Source: Paenibacillus sp. H1-7 (GTDB taxonomy: Bacteria > Bacillota > Bacilli > Paenibacillales > NBRC-103111). From it: a stretch of DNA of 64,000 nucleotides. Where the stretch lies: positions 5,023,501 to 5,087,500 of the forward strand of contig NZ_CP031168.1 of NCBI RefSeq assembly GCF_022354825.1, given 5' to 3'. Position numbers and translations under genes: made by a program. Below the pieces are notes generated by a model, which worked only from the letters and a program-made list of their open reading frames with translations, had not been told where the DNA came from and did no database searches. Positions 16,086 to 25,038 of the stretch are shown one piece after another. Each line of letters starts with the position of its first letter. The first letter of the stretch is position 1.

Positions 16086-17552
16086 TTATTCCGTAATGAT
16101 CAACTCGGTTTCTGCAAAAGGCATTGGATTTCGGCATATTTTCAGCTGCTTGCCGCTCTGTGAAGTGATGTTGCGGCAAATGACTTTTTTACTGGATACA
16201 TAAGGATAGGGCTTGACCGTATCTTGACTCTGGTCGTCAGACGGATTGGAAAATAAATAAAAGCCTTCATCGTCTCCCGGAACGTTCGAATCGTCGATAT
16301 GGAGGTTGATAATCTCTACATTCTGAGGCATGTAGCATGTATATCCAAAATCATGCATGCCGTTATTTCTTACGGCAAACACGGAAGTACGGGCGTCGCC
16401 GTTATATGGAATCCACTTGGAATCCCGAATGATGACGTCACCTTCCCATGTGCTGCCATAATCATTCCGAAATTCCACTAGAGAATGTCCGTATGAGATT
16501 ACATTATCAAGAGTCAGCAATCCTCTGCCAATGGCTTTGACACCCTGCCATCCTATGTAGCTGTCTTTTATGGTATAGGTACCGGATACCCCCATATGCG
16601 CATCAAGCCTTGAGATGACACAGTTTTCCACTCGTATATTTTTGCAAAAATTCGAAGCGACGACCCCCCAGCGGGTCCGGTCAGTAATATTGTTCATCCT
16701 GCAGTTTATCAGCTTAAAATCAATTACGCTATTTGCATGAACATCGTACGATCCCATCGATACCGGCTCACCTGCAGAGCCAATGGTAGTATATATCTTA
16801 TGTCCGCTAACAAAGCTGTTCTGAATCGTCACATAAGCACAACGCATTGCATTTAAAAATCCTCTGTACGGAGAACCATGTCCCACTTCGCCCGCAATAT
16901 AATGGACTACCCCGTCGATCACAGTATTGGAGCGAGTAATATCGATCCCGCGGCCATAGTAATCATATTTGGATTCTCCCCGGTTCGCTATTGTTGTAAA
17001 AATGCCTCCGCTGATTTTCAGCACGGAGTTATCGATGGGCCACGCTTCTACCTTCGTAATCTCCTCATAGTCCCAATCAATGGGGGAAACAATGGAACCG
17101 TCTTTATTCACAATAAAACAGTCTGTCTGATTAGTCCCGTTGTCCTGATTTAACCCAAAACGGATAAATTTCTTCACGTTGGCATTGGTTACAATAACAT
17201 AACAATTCTCTTCCAATGATAAATCCAATTGCTGCTGGTCTCTGGTCAAGGCCGGGATCTTCAGTTCAACCGGTTTATGGACAGACCTTACATGAAAACA
17301 AGGAAGCTTGTTATTGTCTACAACCGTATCGTCGATGGTAAATCGTGTCGTGCTCCAATCTACGTCCGTTTCAATCACGGCAGTCAAAGCTTTGGCTCCA
17401 ATGTAATAAGTAGCATCAGGTTTGGTCTTTACCGGCAAACCATGCGTATTGGCATAATCATGCGCAGCGCAAATTGCCTCCATATCGTCTGTCTCGCCGT
17501 CCCCGATTGCACCGAAATCCTCATAATTGACATTCTGGACTACTTTTTCCAT
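16086..17552 (-). CDS. Right-handed beta-helix protein, pectate-lyase-3 superfamily
   Basis: 488 residues. The N-terminal signature NYEDFGAIGDGETDDMEAI is the classic start of pectate-lyase-superfamily / phage-tailspike-like beta-helices. From about 180 to 440 come repeated short strands rich in Asn/Val/Ile turns (IQNSFVSG, LINCRMNN, VENCVISR, LDNVISYG, IIRDSKW) that form helix coils. There is no signal peptide or membrane segment, so the product is either cytoplasmic or exported by an unusual route. It could act on a polysaccharide or be a virion-like adhesin. No phage genes adjoin it. Confidence 0.8.
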   Translation of the reverse strand: MEKVVQNVNYEDFGAIGDGETDDMEAICAAHDYANTHGLPVKTKPDATYYIGAKALTAVIETDVDWSTTRFTIDDTVVDNNKLPCFHVRSVHKPVELKIPALTRDQQQLDLSLEENCYVIVTNANVKKFIRFGLNQDNGTNQTDCFIVNKDGSIVSPIDWDYEEITKVEAWPIDNSVLKISGGIFTTIANRGESKYDYYGRGIDITRSNTVIDGVVHYIAGEVGHGSPYRGFLNAMRCAYVTIQNSFVSGHKIYTTIGSAGEPVSMGSYDVHANSVIDFKLINCRMNNITDRTRWGVVASNFCKNIRVENCVISRLDAHMGVSGTYTIKDSYIGWQGVKAIGRGLLTLDNVISYGHSLVEFRNDYGSTWEGDVIIRDSKWIPYNGDARTSVFAVRNNGMHDFGYTCYMPQNVEIINLHIDDSNVPGDDEGFYLFSNPSDDQSQDTVKPYPYVSSKKVICRNITSQSGKQLKICRNPMPFAETELIITE

Positions 17553-17682
17553 CGTTACTTCCTTTCTACCATATGAGTACGGTTAGTTTATCAGTTAGGG
17601 ATAACACGCCTGTAAAAAATTTCTTAATTCGATCTTAACATAAGTTTCATTGATGGAGTACCCGTGAAATTTTTATCGCCTA

Positions 17683-17740
17683 TTGCACACTATATCGCAC
17701 CGTGATATACTCACTTCATGATATATCAAGATGCGATATA
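17683..17740 (+). promoter_or_regulatory. padR promoter with nested palindromic operator
   Basis: TTGCAC (17683-17688), a 17-base spacer, then TATACT (17706-17711) give a good sigmaA promoter. Over it lie inverted repeats TATATCGCA (17691-17699) / TGCGATATA (17732-17740) and, nested inside, TGATATA (17703-17709) / TATATCA (17722-17728). This fits an autoregulatory operator for the PadR protein. Confidence 0.65.
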
Positions 17741-17786
17741 ACAAGGCATGATGTAACATACACTGATATAATATAAAGGAGATTGT

Positions 17787-18113
17787 ATGGACAACGAAAA
17801 GATCTATCGTCAGTACTTGCCGATGTCTGAGACCGCCTATTACATTTTGCTTTCCCTTACCGAGGTTCGGCACGGCTACGGCATCATTCAGTTTGTGGAA
17901 GAGCTAACGCAAGGCCGAATTCATCTTGGCCCCGGAACTATTTATGGAAGCTTATCGCGAATGGAGAAGGACCGCTTAATTCAGGCAGTAGCTGAAGAGG
18001 AACGGCGTAAGCTGTATCACATTACTTCATCCGGTAAGGAACTGCTCAAGCTGGAGATCGCCAGAATCACGGAGTTGTACGACAATGCGAAGAAAGCTGA
18101 GGGATCATTATGA
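17787..18113 (+). CDS. PadR family transcriptional regulator
   Basis: 108-residue winged-helix protein. The PadR signature covers about 10-85 (MSETAYYILLSLTEVRHGYGIIQFVEELTQG, GPGTIYGSLSRMEKDRLI, RRKLYHITSSGKELL). The ribosome site AAAGGAG lies before the ATG. Its stop overlaps the start of a DUF2812 membrane-protein gene (TTATGATGA), a standard PadR-DUF2812 pair in which the regulator is thought to control its membrane partner. The promoter carries nested palindromes. Confidence 0.94.
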   Translation: MDNEKIYRQYLPMSETAYYILLSLTEVRHGYGIIQFVEELTQGRIHLGPGTIYGSLSRMEKDRLIQAVAEEERRKLYHITSSGKELLKLEIARITELYDNAKKAEGSL

Positions 18114-18631
18114 TGAAAGAAACCAAAAAAGTGTTTAAATGGTGGGACGGTTCTCAATCGGAGGTCATAACCGCGTGGCTGGAGAAGATGGAAGCCGACG
18201 GCTGGCACTTGGTTCGAGTAAGCTGGAACGGGTTACGCTTTCACTTTGAAAAAGGCTCATCAAGGAAAATGAGCTATTGCATAGATTATCAGCCAAAGGC
18301 GGATCGGAATTACTCGGGTATTTTTGAAGATACGGGCTGGGAACCAATTTACAATAATACAGGCTGGTATATTTGGAGACAATCGTATCAAGATACGAAG
18401 CCGGAAATATTTACTGACATTGACTCCATCATCGACCGCAATAAACGGCTCATCACTGTATTTACAACTCTTTTTTGCGCACTAATCGTAATTCTTCTTT
18501 CAAACATTGTTAATGATTTTATTTTTCCTCTGCTGTTCCTGTATATTCCTGTCTTAAGCCTGCTTGGGATTAGTTTATACCGGTTGACTGGAGAAAATAA
18601 AAGACTTCAAGCCAAAAAGGATATTTTTTGA
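18110..18631 (+). CDS. DUF2812 domain membrane protein
   Basis: 173 residues. A soluble DUF2812 part occupies about 1-110 (LEKMEADGWHLVRVSWNGLRFHFEKG, then YCIDYQPKADRNYSGIFEDTGWE, then IWRQ). Two membrane segments follow at about 118-135 and 138-158, then a charged C-terminal tail. The start overlaps the padR stop by 4 bases, so translation is coupled. The function of DUF2812 is not established; members sit with PadR regulators. Confidence 0.9.
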   Translation: MMKETKKVFKWWDGSQSEVITAWLEKMEADGWHLVRVSWNGLRFHFEKGSSRKMSYCIDYQPKADRNYSGIFEDTGWEPIYNNTGWYIWRQSYQDTKPEIFTDIDSIIDRNKRLITVFTTLFCALIVILLSNIVNDFIFPLLFLYIPVLSLLGISLYRLTGENKRLQAKKDIF

Positions 18632-18823
18632 TTGAACACTTCCAAAAGCCGCACACATCGATTTCCTCATTTTAGTACAATATCCAGCTGAAGCGTTCAA
18701 TATGAACTGGTTTGAAATTAGTATGAATAGTACTAAGGCCATTCGAATCCTTGGCAGCCTAATGGTATAATTATTTTGAGCTGTAAAGGTTTACAAAAAT
18801 GGATCAAGGAGTCTGTAAATGTA

Positions 18824-19429
18824 ATGAGTACTTTAACAAAAATACCGAAGGCTGCAGTATTTGGTGCTGCGAATGGTGTTATGTTCATGACTTTTTTTGG
18901 GGCTCTCTGGGCTTCCATTGGCATTGTCGGTTCAAATGGACTTGGAGGTCCGTGGTTCCTTGTTCTTTCGGGGATTATGACGTTAATCTTACTTAGCGGA
19001 GCGGTATCCCTTTTTGGTAACGCCCGTAACATGAACAATAGTACTACACGGGAAGAAAGAGGACATTGGCGACAAATCAATCGAAAATTCGGCTTGATCT
19101 TTGGCCTGGAAGGACTTGCTATCTTTATCGCAAGTGTAATTTGTAACATGCTTGATCATTTTGAACTCTTCTTCCCTATCATGGCCATCATTGTCGGTAT
19201 TCACTTTTTTCCTCTAGCTCAATTGTTCCGAGTACGCTTTTATTATGGTACAGGTATCGTCCTCTGTATTTTGGGCGTAATTACTTTCTTTGTACCAATG
19301 AATGCTACTGTTAACAACGTGTCTCTGATTGCGACGTCTACTTTTATCGGTTTCGGCTCTGCTCTCACACTATGGGTGACAGGTCTGAGAATCTGGATTG
19401 TGATGCTCAAACAATTGAAACGGCAATAA
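18824..19429 (+). CDS. Hypothetical membrane protein, six predicted helices
   Basis: About 201 residues with six hydrophobic segments separated by short loops. The longest loop is GNARNMNNSTTREERGHWRQINRKFG between segments 2 and 3. I choose the ATG at 18824. AAGGAG lies 12 bases before it, a long spacing, but a start further upstream would lie at the -10-like TATAAT region (18766-18771). I do not recognise a family. Single gene, closed by a strong terminator. Confidence 0.75.
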   Translation: MSTLTKIPKAAVFGAANGVMFMTFFGALWASIGIVGSNGLGGPWFLVLSGIMTLILLSGAVSLFGNARNMNNSTTREERGHWRQINRKFGLIFGLEGLAIFIASVICNMLDHFELFFPIMAIIVGIHFFPLAQLFRVRFYYGTGIVLCILGVITFFVPMNATVNNVSLIATSTFIGFGSALTLWVTGLRIWIVMLKQLKRQ

Positions 19430-19462
19430 AGGCCATCCTTCGGCGGAATGGCCTTTTTTGTA
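19429..19462 (+). terminator. Strong rho-independent terminator
   Basis: AAAGGCCATCC TTCGG CGGAATGGCC followed by TTTTTT, immediately after the stop of the membrane-protein gene. The convergent gene ends at 19477. Confidence 0.92.
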
Positions 19463-19476
19463 ATCCCACAATCCTC

Positions 19477-21090
19477 TCACCAAACGGCAATATGCCCATC
19501 CGTCCTGGACTCGGTGCCGCCTACATAACCTTGTCCGTCAGGATTGCGCCAAATGATCTGTCCCCGGCCAAAGCTCAAAGAGGACAGATTACGAGTAATA
19601 TGGTGTCCTTTCCGCTGCAGTGCCTGCGCGAGGTGATCCGGAAACCCGGGCTCCAGATCCACCGTCTTGCCCTGCTTCCATTGCCAACGAGGCGCATCTA
19701 GCGCCGCCTGCGGATTCATATGAAAGTCGATCGTGTTCATGATCAGCTGTACATGGCCTTGAGGCTGCATATAGGCGCCCATAATTCCAAACGGACCGAC
19801 AGGCTCCCCGCCCTTTGTAAGAAAACCGGGAATGATGGTGTGGTATGTTCTTTTGCCTGGAGCAAGTGCGTTAGCCTTAGTGTCATCCAAGCTAAAATCC
19901 GCTGCGCGATTCTGCATCGCAATGCCGGTGTCCGGAATAACCACCCCGGAGCCAAAGCCCATGTAATTACTCTGGATCAGAGAAATCATTTGGCCTTCCT
20001 CATCCGCTGCAGCCACATAAACCGTACCCCCGCGAGGCGGCTGTCCAGGCACCGGTTCATGCGCCATGTCACCAATTAAGGCTGCTCGTTCCTCCGCGTA
20101 CGCATCGGAGAGCAGATCTGATGTGGAGACCTTCATGTTCCGGCTATCCGTCACATATTCCAAGCCGTCGGCAAACGCCAGCTTGATGGCTTCAATCTGC
20201 TTGTGATTCGTATCCAGCTGGTCTCGGCCCGTTATGTTTAATCGATTCAGCACATTAAGCGCCATAAGTGCAACCATACCTTGTCCGTTTGGAGGGATTT
20301 CCCATACTTCATAGTCCCGGTAACGCACATGTATCGGATCCACCCATTCCGGGGCAAAAGCGGCAAGATCCTCCTTCGTGAGAAAACCGCCATGCTGCCT
20401 CACAAACGCATCTATTTTCTCAGCCAGCTCTCCATGGTAAAAGGCTTTGGCATTCGACTGCGCAATAGATCGAAGAGTCGAAGCGTGATGCGGCAATCGT
20501 ATGCTTTGGCCTGTTACAGGATATCGGCCATCCGGCGCGAAGGTCGTGTACAGTTGCTCGAACTCAGGACCCTTTTCCAGCTTGTTGTACTTGGTAAACT
20601 CATATTCGAATAATGTACCCAGCGTCGGCGATACGGGATACCCCTTCTCAGCGTATTCAATCGCAGGACCAAACAGCTCGGCAAAGGGAAGCCTGCCAAG
20701 CTTCCGCGACAGCTCCGCCCACGAAGCCGGCGCGCCCGGCACAGTCAACGGCACGATACCGAAGGTCGGTATCGTTTGATAGCCGCGTGCTTTAAGCACG
20801 TCGATAGATAACCCTTGAGGCGCCGGTCCGCTGCCGTTCAGACCATGCAGCTTGCCGCCGCTCCATACGAGAGCAAAGAGATCTCCGCCGATCCCGTTGG
20901 AGGTTGGCTCCAGCACGGTCAAGCTGATAGCCGCCGCGAGTGCCGCGTCGACCGCATTGCCTCCGCGCTTTAACATCTCTAGCCCTGCTTGCGCCGCAAG
21001 CGGCTGGGATGTAGCGACCATACCCCGAGAAGCGTAAGTGCACGTTCGCCGGGAAGGATAGGGATAATAATGAGGATCGAATGTCGTCAT
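19477..21090 (-). CDS. Gamma-glutamyltransferase / cephalosporin acylase family protein
   Basis: 537-residue Ntn-hydrolase precursor. The N-terminal GMVATSQPLAAQAGLEMLKRGGNAVDAALAAA is the family signature. The self-cleavage site is the Thr in PPRGGTVYVAAADEEG near residue 350, where the small subunit with SNYMGFGSGVVIP begins. No signal peptide is visible, as in YwrD-type cytosolic members, so it may act on an imported substrate. It is the last gene of the long minus-strand sugar cluster, 69 bases after the alpha/beta hydrolase. The link to amino-sugar metabolism is positional only. Confidence 0.9.
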   Translation of the reverse strand: MTTFDPHYYPYPSRRTCTYASRGMVATSQPLAAQAGLEMLKRGGNAVDAALAAAISLTVLEPTSNGIGGDLFALVWSGGKLHGLNGSGPAPQGLSIDVLKARGYQTIPTFGIVPLTVPGAPASWAELSRKLGRLPFAELFGPAIEYAEKGYPVSPTLGTLFEYEFTKYNKLEKGPEFEQLYTTFAPDGRYPVTGQSIRLPHHASTLRSIAQSNAKAFYHGELAEKIDAFVRQHGGFLTKEDLAAFAPEWVDPIHVRYRDYEVWEIPPNGQGMVALMALNVLNRLNITGRDQLDTNHKQIEAIKLAFADGLEYVTDSRNMKVSTSDLLSDAYAEERAALIGDMAHEPVPGQPPRGGTVYVAAADEEGQMISLIQSNYMGFGSGVVIPDTGIAMQNRAADFSLDDTKANALAPGKRTYHTIIPGFLTKGGEPVGPFGIMGAYMQPQGHVQLIMNTIDFHMNPQAALDAPRWQWKQGKTVDLEPGFPDHLAQALQRKGHHITRNLSSLSFGRGQIIWRNPDGQGYVGGTESRTDGHIAVW

Positions 21091-21159
21091 AGACTTGCCG
21101 CTCCTTTCGTAGCCTTTGCCGTCCGTTGGTCAGTTCCAGCTATTGCAGCCATTGAAAGC

Positions 21160-22170
21160 CTACAAATGAGCCGCCAGCCAATCATAAGCCAGCCTGCCGG
21201 AAATTTCGTGTTCTCCGTCAAACAGATCCAAACCTAACCGGTCGCCTTTATCATGAAGCTGATAAATCGCTTCAAGCCTGCGATACGCTTCCATGGTTCC
21301 ATGTACCGGAAAAATACGGTCGTTTGTTCCGGCTTCGATAAGAAGAGGCCGCGGGGCGATCAGGCTAATCACGTCGGGCATCTCCGCTTCTAACGACAAT
21401 CCGGGGATATAATTGTCAATACAATGATGGATGGACAACAAGCTCGCCTCATAAGTATTGGTGAAGCCGCTGACCACTGCCGCAGCGATGCGTTCATCGA
21501 CCGCAGCCGTATAAGAGCAGACCAGTCCGCCGCCCGAGATGCCCATACAGCCGATTCGCTTCTCATCCACGTCATGGTTAGCAAGCAAATAGTCGATGCA
21601 ACGCATCGTTTCGTAAACTCTATAGCCTGCCATGGTTTTGCCGATCGCAAGCAAAAAGCTGGAAATACGGTTGCAAGAATTCGCATCCTTGGCGTTCTCC
21701 GTCAGCTTCCGGTCCCCGAAACCGAACAGCTCCGGCGCTACGACCAGAAAACCGCGGTTTACAAGCTCTACCGCAAAATTTTTCTGATATCCCGCATCTC
21801 CCGTCTTTTCCGTCCCGTCCGGATTCAGTCCCACGATATCTCTGCTCCCATAACCGTGACCGTGACAGGCGATGACAGCCCGGTGACGCTCTTCTACATC
21901 TTTAGGAATCAGCACATACATCGGCATAAATAGCTGTTCCAACGTCTGAATTTGAACTCTTTGCCGCACATAGGTTCCGCAGTCGACGGATTCCAGTAAA
22001 GTTGGCTTCAGATCGGCTGCCTGCTCAGGAAAACCGCCCATTAACTGAACAAAGTGCTTCCTGAAGCCTTCCTGCCATGCAAACCACTCATCCTCCGAGC
22101 TGCCCGAAAACCGGCTTGCCGGCTTAATTCCGTCGTATAACATCTTCAAGTACTCATCCGGATTCCACAT
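21160..22170 (-). CDS. Alpha/beta hydrolase (dienelactone-hydrolase / acetyl-esterase-like)
   Basis: 336-residue hydrolase with the nucleophile elbow GISGGG near residue 215. A catalytic Asp is likely in EAGTNDRIFP near 293 and the His in DGEHEISG near 325. The oxyanion region is CHGHGYGS. There is no signal peptide, so it is cytosolic. Its start overlaps the stop of the upstream oxidoreductase gene by 17 bases. In this cluster it may deacylate the imported sugar; that is inference from context. Confidence 0.85.
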   Translation of the reverse strand: MWNPDEYLKMLYDGIKPASRFSGSSEDEWFAWQEGFRKHFVQLMGGFPEQAADLKPTLLESVDCGTYVRQRVQIQTLEQLFMPMYVLIPKDVEERHRAVIACHGHGYGSRDIVGLNPDGTEKTGDAGYQKNFAVELVNRGFLVVAPELFGFGDRKLTENAKDANSCNRISSFLLAIGKTMAGYRVYETMRCIDYLLANHDVDEKRIGCMGISGGGLVCSYTAAVDERIAAAVVSGFTNTYEASLLSIHHCIDNYIPGLSLEAEMPDVISLIAPRPLLIEAGTNDRIFPVHGTMEAYRRLEAIYQLHDKGDRLGLDLFDGEHEISGRLAYDWLAAHL

Positions 22171-23188
22171 CCTCTTCGCCTCCCTTGAAATTGTTTAGAA
22201 GAACGGCACGTTCATCCGCATCAAGAACCCCTCTACTCGCGAGCAGCAGATCTTGATGTGTAATGAAGTGCGGCCTGCCGTCGATTCGGTCCAAAAAATC
22301 TTCAATCACCGTTACAGGAGCCTTGACCAAATCGACCCGATGGAACTTCTCTTGATGGGTCATAGCAAACATCAATTCATCCATCTCGACGGCAGGATCA
22401 CCGAATAATCTCAGCTCAGCGCTCCCCTTCGTACCTGTAACGAAGATCCGGCAGTCGCCGAAAGCCCAGCATTGCTCAGGAGTATGCCAGTCTGTATACA
22501 GCTGAGCCACAAGACTCCCTTCCATTATAACCTGAACCGTCGCCGTATCGTAAAAATCAGGATACTCCGGCAAAATATTCTTGGCCATGACACTGCTGAC
22601 CTGCCGCACCTCTCTACCGGTCAGCCATCGCAATATATCGAAGTCATGGATAAGCAAATCCACAATGATTCCGCCGTTGTGCTCCTTGGAAAAATGCCAG
22701 GGCGCTCGTGCCGACGGAGACAGCTTATGAGGCTTACGCATCGTAATGCTAACCAGTTCTCCCAAATAGCCCTCTTCGATGTTTTGCTTAAGCGTAAACA
22801 GGGAGCTTCGTTCCCGGGAGGTGAGCAGCATGCCTACCTGTATCCGATTGCGATCCAATACAGACTCTAGACGACCCAGTCCCTCTCTGGAAGTTACCAG
22901 CGGCTTATCCAGCATGATGTGTTTCCCGTACTTTTCGCATAGTTCGATTAAATCTATTTTTTCATTATTCACGGCCGAAGTTCCTATGATCGTCACCTCC
23001 AGCCGATTCATTAACGTATCCACATCATCAACTAAAGGAATCCGGTGCTTTTCGGCAAAAGCTTTGGCCAGTGAAGGTTCCTCCACCTCATAAATTCCCG
23101 CACAGCGGTTCCCCAGCTCCAGCATTTCCCGAATAAACTTTTCAATATGCCCGTGCCGGCATCCTATGATGGCAAATGCAGTTCCCAC
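22154..23188 (-). CDS. Gfo/Idh/MocA family oxidoreductase
   Basis: 344-residue NAD(P)-binding protein. The N-terminal part reads FAIIGCRHGHIEKFIREML (a GCRHGH variant of the nucleotide loop), the family motif is LDKPLVTSREGL near 93, and NGGIIVDLLIHDFDILRWL near 170 carries the conserved Asp-His. Overlaps the downstream hydrolase gene and lies 12 bases after the inner permease gene, so it is operonic. The substrate is presumably the imported sugar. Confidence 0.88.
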   Translation of the reverse strand: MGTAFAIIGCRHGHIEKFIREMLELGNRCAGIYEVEEPSLAKAFAEKHRIPLVDDVDTLMNRLEVTIIGTSAVNNEKIDLIELCEKYGKHIMLDKPLVTSREGLGRLESVLDRNRIQVGMLLTSRERSSLFTLKQNIEEGYLGELVSITMRKPHKLSPSARAPWHFSKEHNGGIIVDLLIHDFDILRWLTGREVRQVSSVMAKNILPEYPDFYDTATVQVIMEGSLVAQLYTDWHTPEQCWAFGDCRIFVTGTKGSAELRLFGDPAVEMDELMFAMTHQEKFHRVDLVKAPVTVIEDFLDRIDGRPHFITHQDLLLASRGVLDADERAVLLNNFKGGEEDVESG

Positions 23189-23200
23189 GCTTCTCCCTCC

Positions 23201-24040
23201 TCAGCCTTTCAGCCCGCTTGTGCTGATGCCCTCCACAATATATTTTTGAAACAAGAAGAATACGATGACGACCGGTACAAGCGATAACGTCGACATGGCG
23301 AACATCCCGCCCCAATTATTCAGGGAATCTGCATCTAGGAACAGCTTGAGAGCGAGTGACACCGGATACAGCTGCGGCTTGTTCAAGTAAAGCAGAGGTG
23401 TGATGAAATCGTCCCATCGCCAGTAAAACGAGAAAATCGTAGCGGTTACGAGCGCAGGAACGATGAGAGGAACGATAATCCGGAAGAATATCGTGTATTT
23501 GCTGCATCCGTCCATCTTCGCTGCCTCGTCCATTTCGGGAGGGATTGTCCGAATGAATTGCATGATCAGAAATATAAAAAATGGCGTTCCGAAAAAATGA
23601 GGGACAATAACCGGCTTAAATGACGACATCCAACCCAATTTGGAAAACATCACATATTGCGGAATAATCGTTACGTCATGTGGCAGCATGAGAGTCATCA
23701 TCACACAGCTGAACCAAAACGTTCTTCCCCAAAACGGGATACGCGCTAACCCATAAGCTACCAAAGCTGAGGAGACAACCGCACCTATCGTGGAGAAAAT
23801 CACTATAATGAATGAATTTTTGAAAAAGACGGTAAAGCTGTTCGATCCGAAGCCTTTCCAACCGGCTATATAGTTGCTGAACTCCAGCCGGCTCGGTATC
23901 AAATTGTAGGCGGTGGAGAAAATTTCGCCGCTCGGCTTAAGCGAGCTGGCTGCCATCCATAGGATTGGGTAGATCATTACGAGAGCCAGGAGGCTGATTA
24001 CGGTATGATACAGAATCGCTTGCGCATTGCTTTTCCGCAT
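23201..24040 (-). CDS. Carbohydrate ABC transporter permease (MalG type)
   Basis: About 279 residues and six membrane segments. The cytoplasmic EAA loop reads PPEMDEAAKMDGCSKYTIFFRIIVPLI near 185-210, and the C-terminus IVEGISTSGLKG is typical of the MalG class. The ATG 24038-24040 follows AAAGGAGAGAGG and begins 1 base from the stop of the partner permease, so the two are translationally linked. It works with that permease, the lipoprotein at 25039 and an ATPase encoded elsewhere. Confidence 0.93.
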   Translation of the reverse strand: MRKSNAQAILYHTVISLLALVMIYPILWMAASSLKPSGEIFSTAYNLIPSRLEFSNYIAGWKGFGSNSFTVFFKNSFIIVIFSTIGAVVSSALVAYGLARIPFWGRTFWFSCVMMTLMLPHDVTIIPQYVMFSKLGWMSSFKPVIVPHFFGTPFFIFLIMQFIRTIPPEMDEAAKMDGCSKYTIFFRIIVPLIVPALVTATIFSFYWRWDDFITPLLYLNKPQLYPVSLALKLFLDADSLNNWGGMFAMSTLSLVPVVIVFFLFQKYIVEGISTSGLKG

Positions 24041-24041
24041 G

Positions 24042-24941
24042 TTACCTCTCTCCTTTCGACTCATAGTGAACCCAATAGGCCGATGATTTGAAGATGACGA
24101 AGGTGATCGCCGCGATGATCAGCAGCATGACCCACGCCATAGCGGAAGCATATCCCATTTCAAAAAAAGCAAAGGCACGGCGGTATAAGTAAAGGGAATA
24201 CAATAACGTATTATCCAGAGGCCCCCCTTCACCCCGGGAAATGACATAGGCAGGAGTGAACGTCATAAAAGCAGAGATGATTTGCATAATCAGATTAAAT
24301 AAGATGATCGGGCTCAGCAATGGAATGGTAATTCTGTAAAACCGGTACCACCCGTTCGCACCGTCTACGCTAGCCGCTTCATAATACGATTGAGGAATAT
24401 TTTTTAGCCCCGCCAGAAATATGAGCATAGAAGAGCCGAATTGCCAAACGGACAAGGCAATCAATGTCCAAAGTGCCGTTGACGGGCTGCCGATCCATGA
24501 TGTTGTCGTATGGATGCCCACTAGCCCAAGCATTGAGTTAAGCAGGCCTTTATCGCCAAAAATTTGGATCCACATAATGGAAACCGCAACGCTGCCTCCG
24601 ATCAATGACGGCAAATAGTAAGTCGACCGGTAGATCCCAATGCCACGAGCCGTGTTATTAAGCAGCATAGCCACGATTAGAGCAAAGGCCAGCCGAAGCG
24701 GGACACTGGCAAATACGTAAGTAAACGTGACCTGTAATGATTTGATCAGCTTCTCGTCGTTTGTAAACATCTTCTGATAGTTGTCCAATCCAATCCACCT
24801 AGGCGTATCGAATAAATTATAATCCGTAAAGGAGTAGTACAGAGAAGACAATATGGGGTAAGCGGTAAATATTAGAAATCCAAGAACAAAGGGAGAAATA
24901 AATATATAGCCGACCAAATGGTCGTTTTCACGAAGCTTCAT
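24042..24941 (-). CDS. Carbohydrate ABC transporter permease (MalF type)
   Basis: 299 residues, six membrane segments. The N-terminus HLVGYIFISPFVLGFLIF and the EAA loop NIPQSYYEAASVDGANGWYRFYRITIPLL near 195-222 are characteristic. It lies between the binding-protein gene and its MalG-type partner. No ATP-binding subunit occurs in the cluster, as is common in Bacillota, where a shared MsmX-like ATPase energises many sugar importers. Confidence 0.94.
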   Translation of the reverse strand: MKLRENDHLVGYIFISPFVLGFLIFTAYPILSSLYYSFTDYNLFDTPRWIGLDNYQKMFTNDEKLIKSLQVTFTYVFASVPLRLAFALIVAMLLNNTARGIGIYRSTYYLPSLIGGSVAVSIMWIQIFGDKGLLNSMLGLVGIHTTTSWIGSPSTALWTLIALSVWQFGSSMLIFLAGLKNIPQSYYEAASVDGANGWYRFYRITIPLLSPIILFNLIMQIISAFMTFTPAYVISRGEGGPLDNTLLYSLYLYRRAFAFFEMGYASAMAWVMLLIIAAITFVIFKSSAYWVHYESKGER

Positions 24942-24983
24942 TCTCTACCCTCCTTTGTCAGCAAGCTCGGAAAGAACGAATCA

Positions 24984-25007
24984 GAACAGCGCTCCAGTGC
25001 GCTGTTC
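24984..25007 (-). promoter_or_regulatory. Intercistronic hairpin between binding-protein and permease genes
   Basis: Perfect 9-base arms GAACAGCGC / GCGCTGTTC with a 6-base loop and no T-run. Such a stem can stabilise the upstream message or partly terminate, giving more binding protein than permease. Confidence 0.55.
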
Positions 25008-25038
25008 CGATCCCGATCTGTATCGTCCCGCATGCTAA

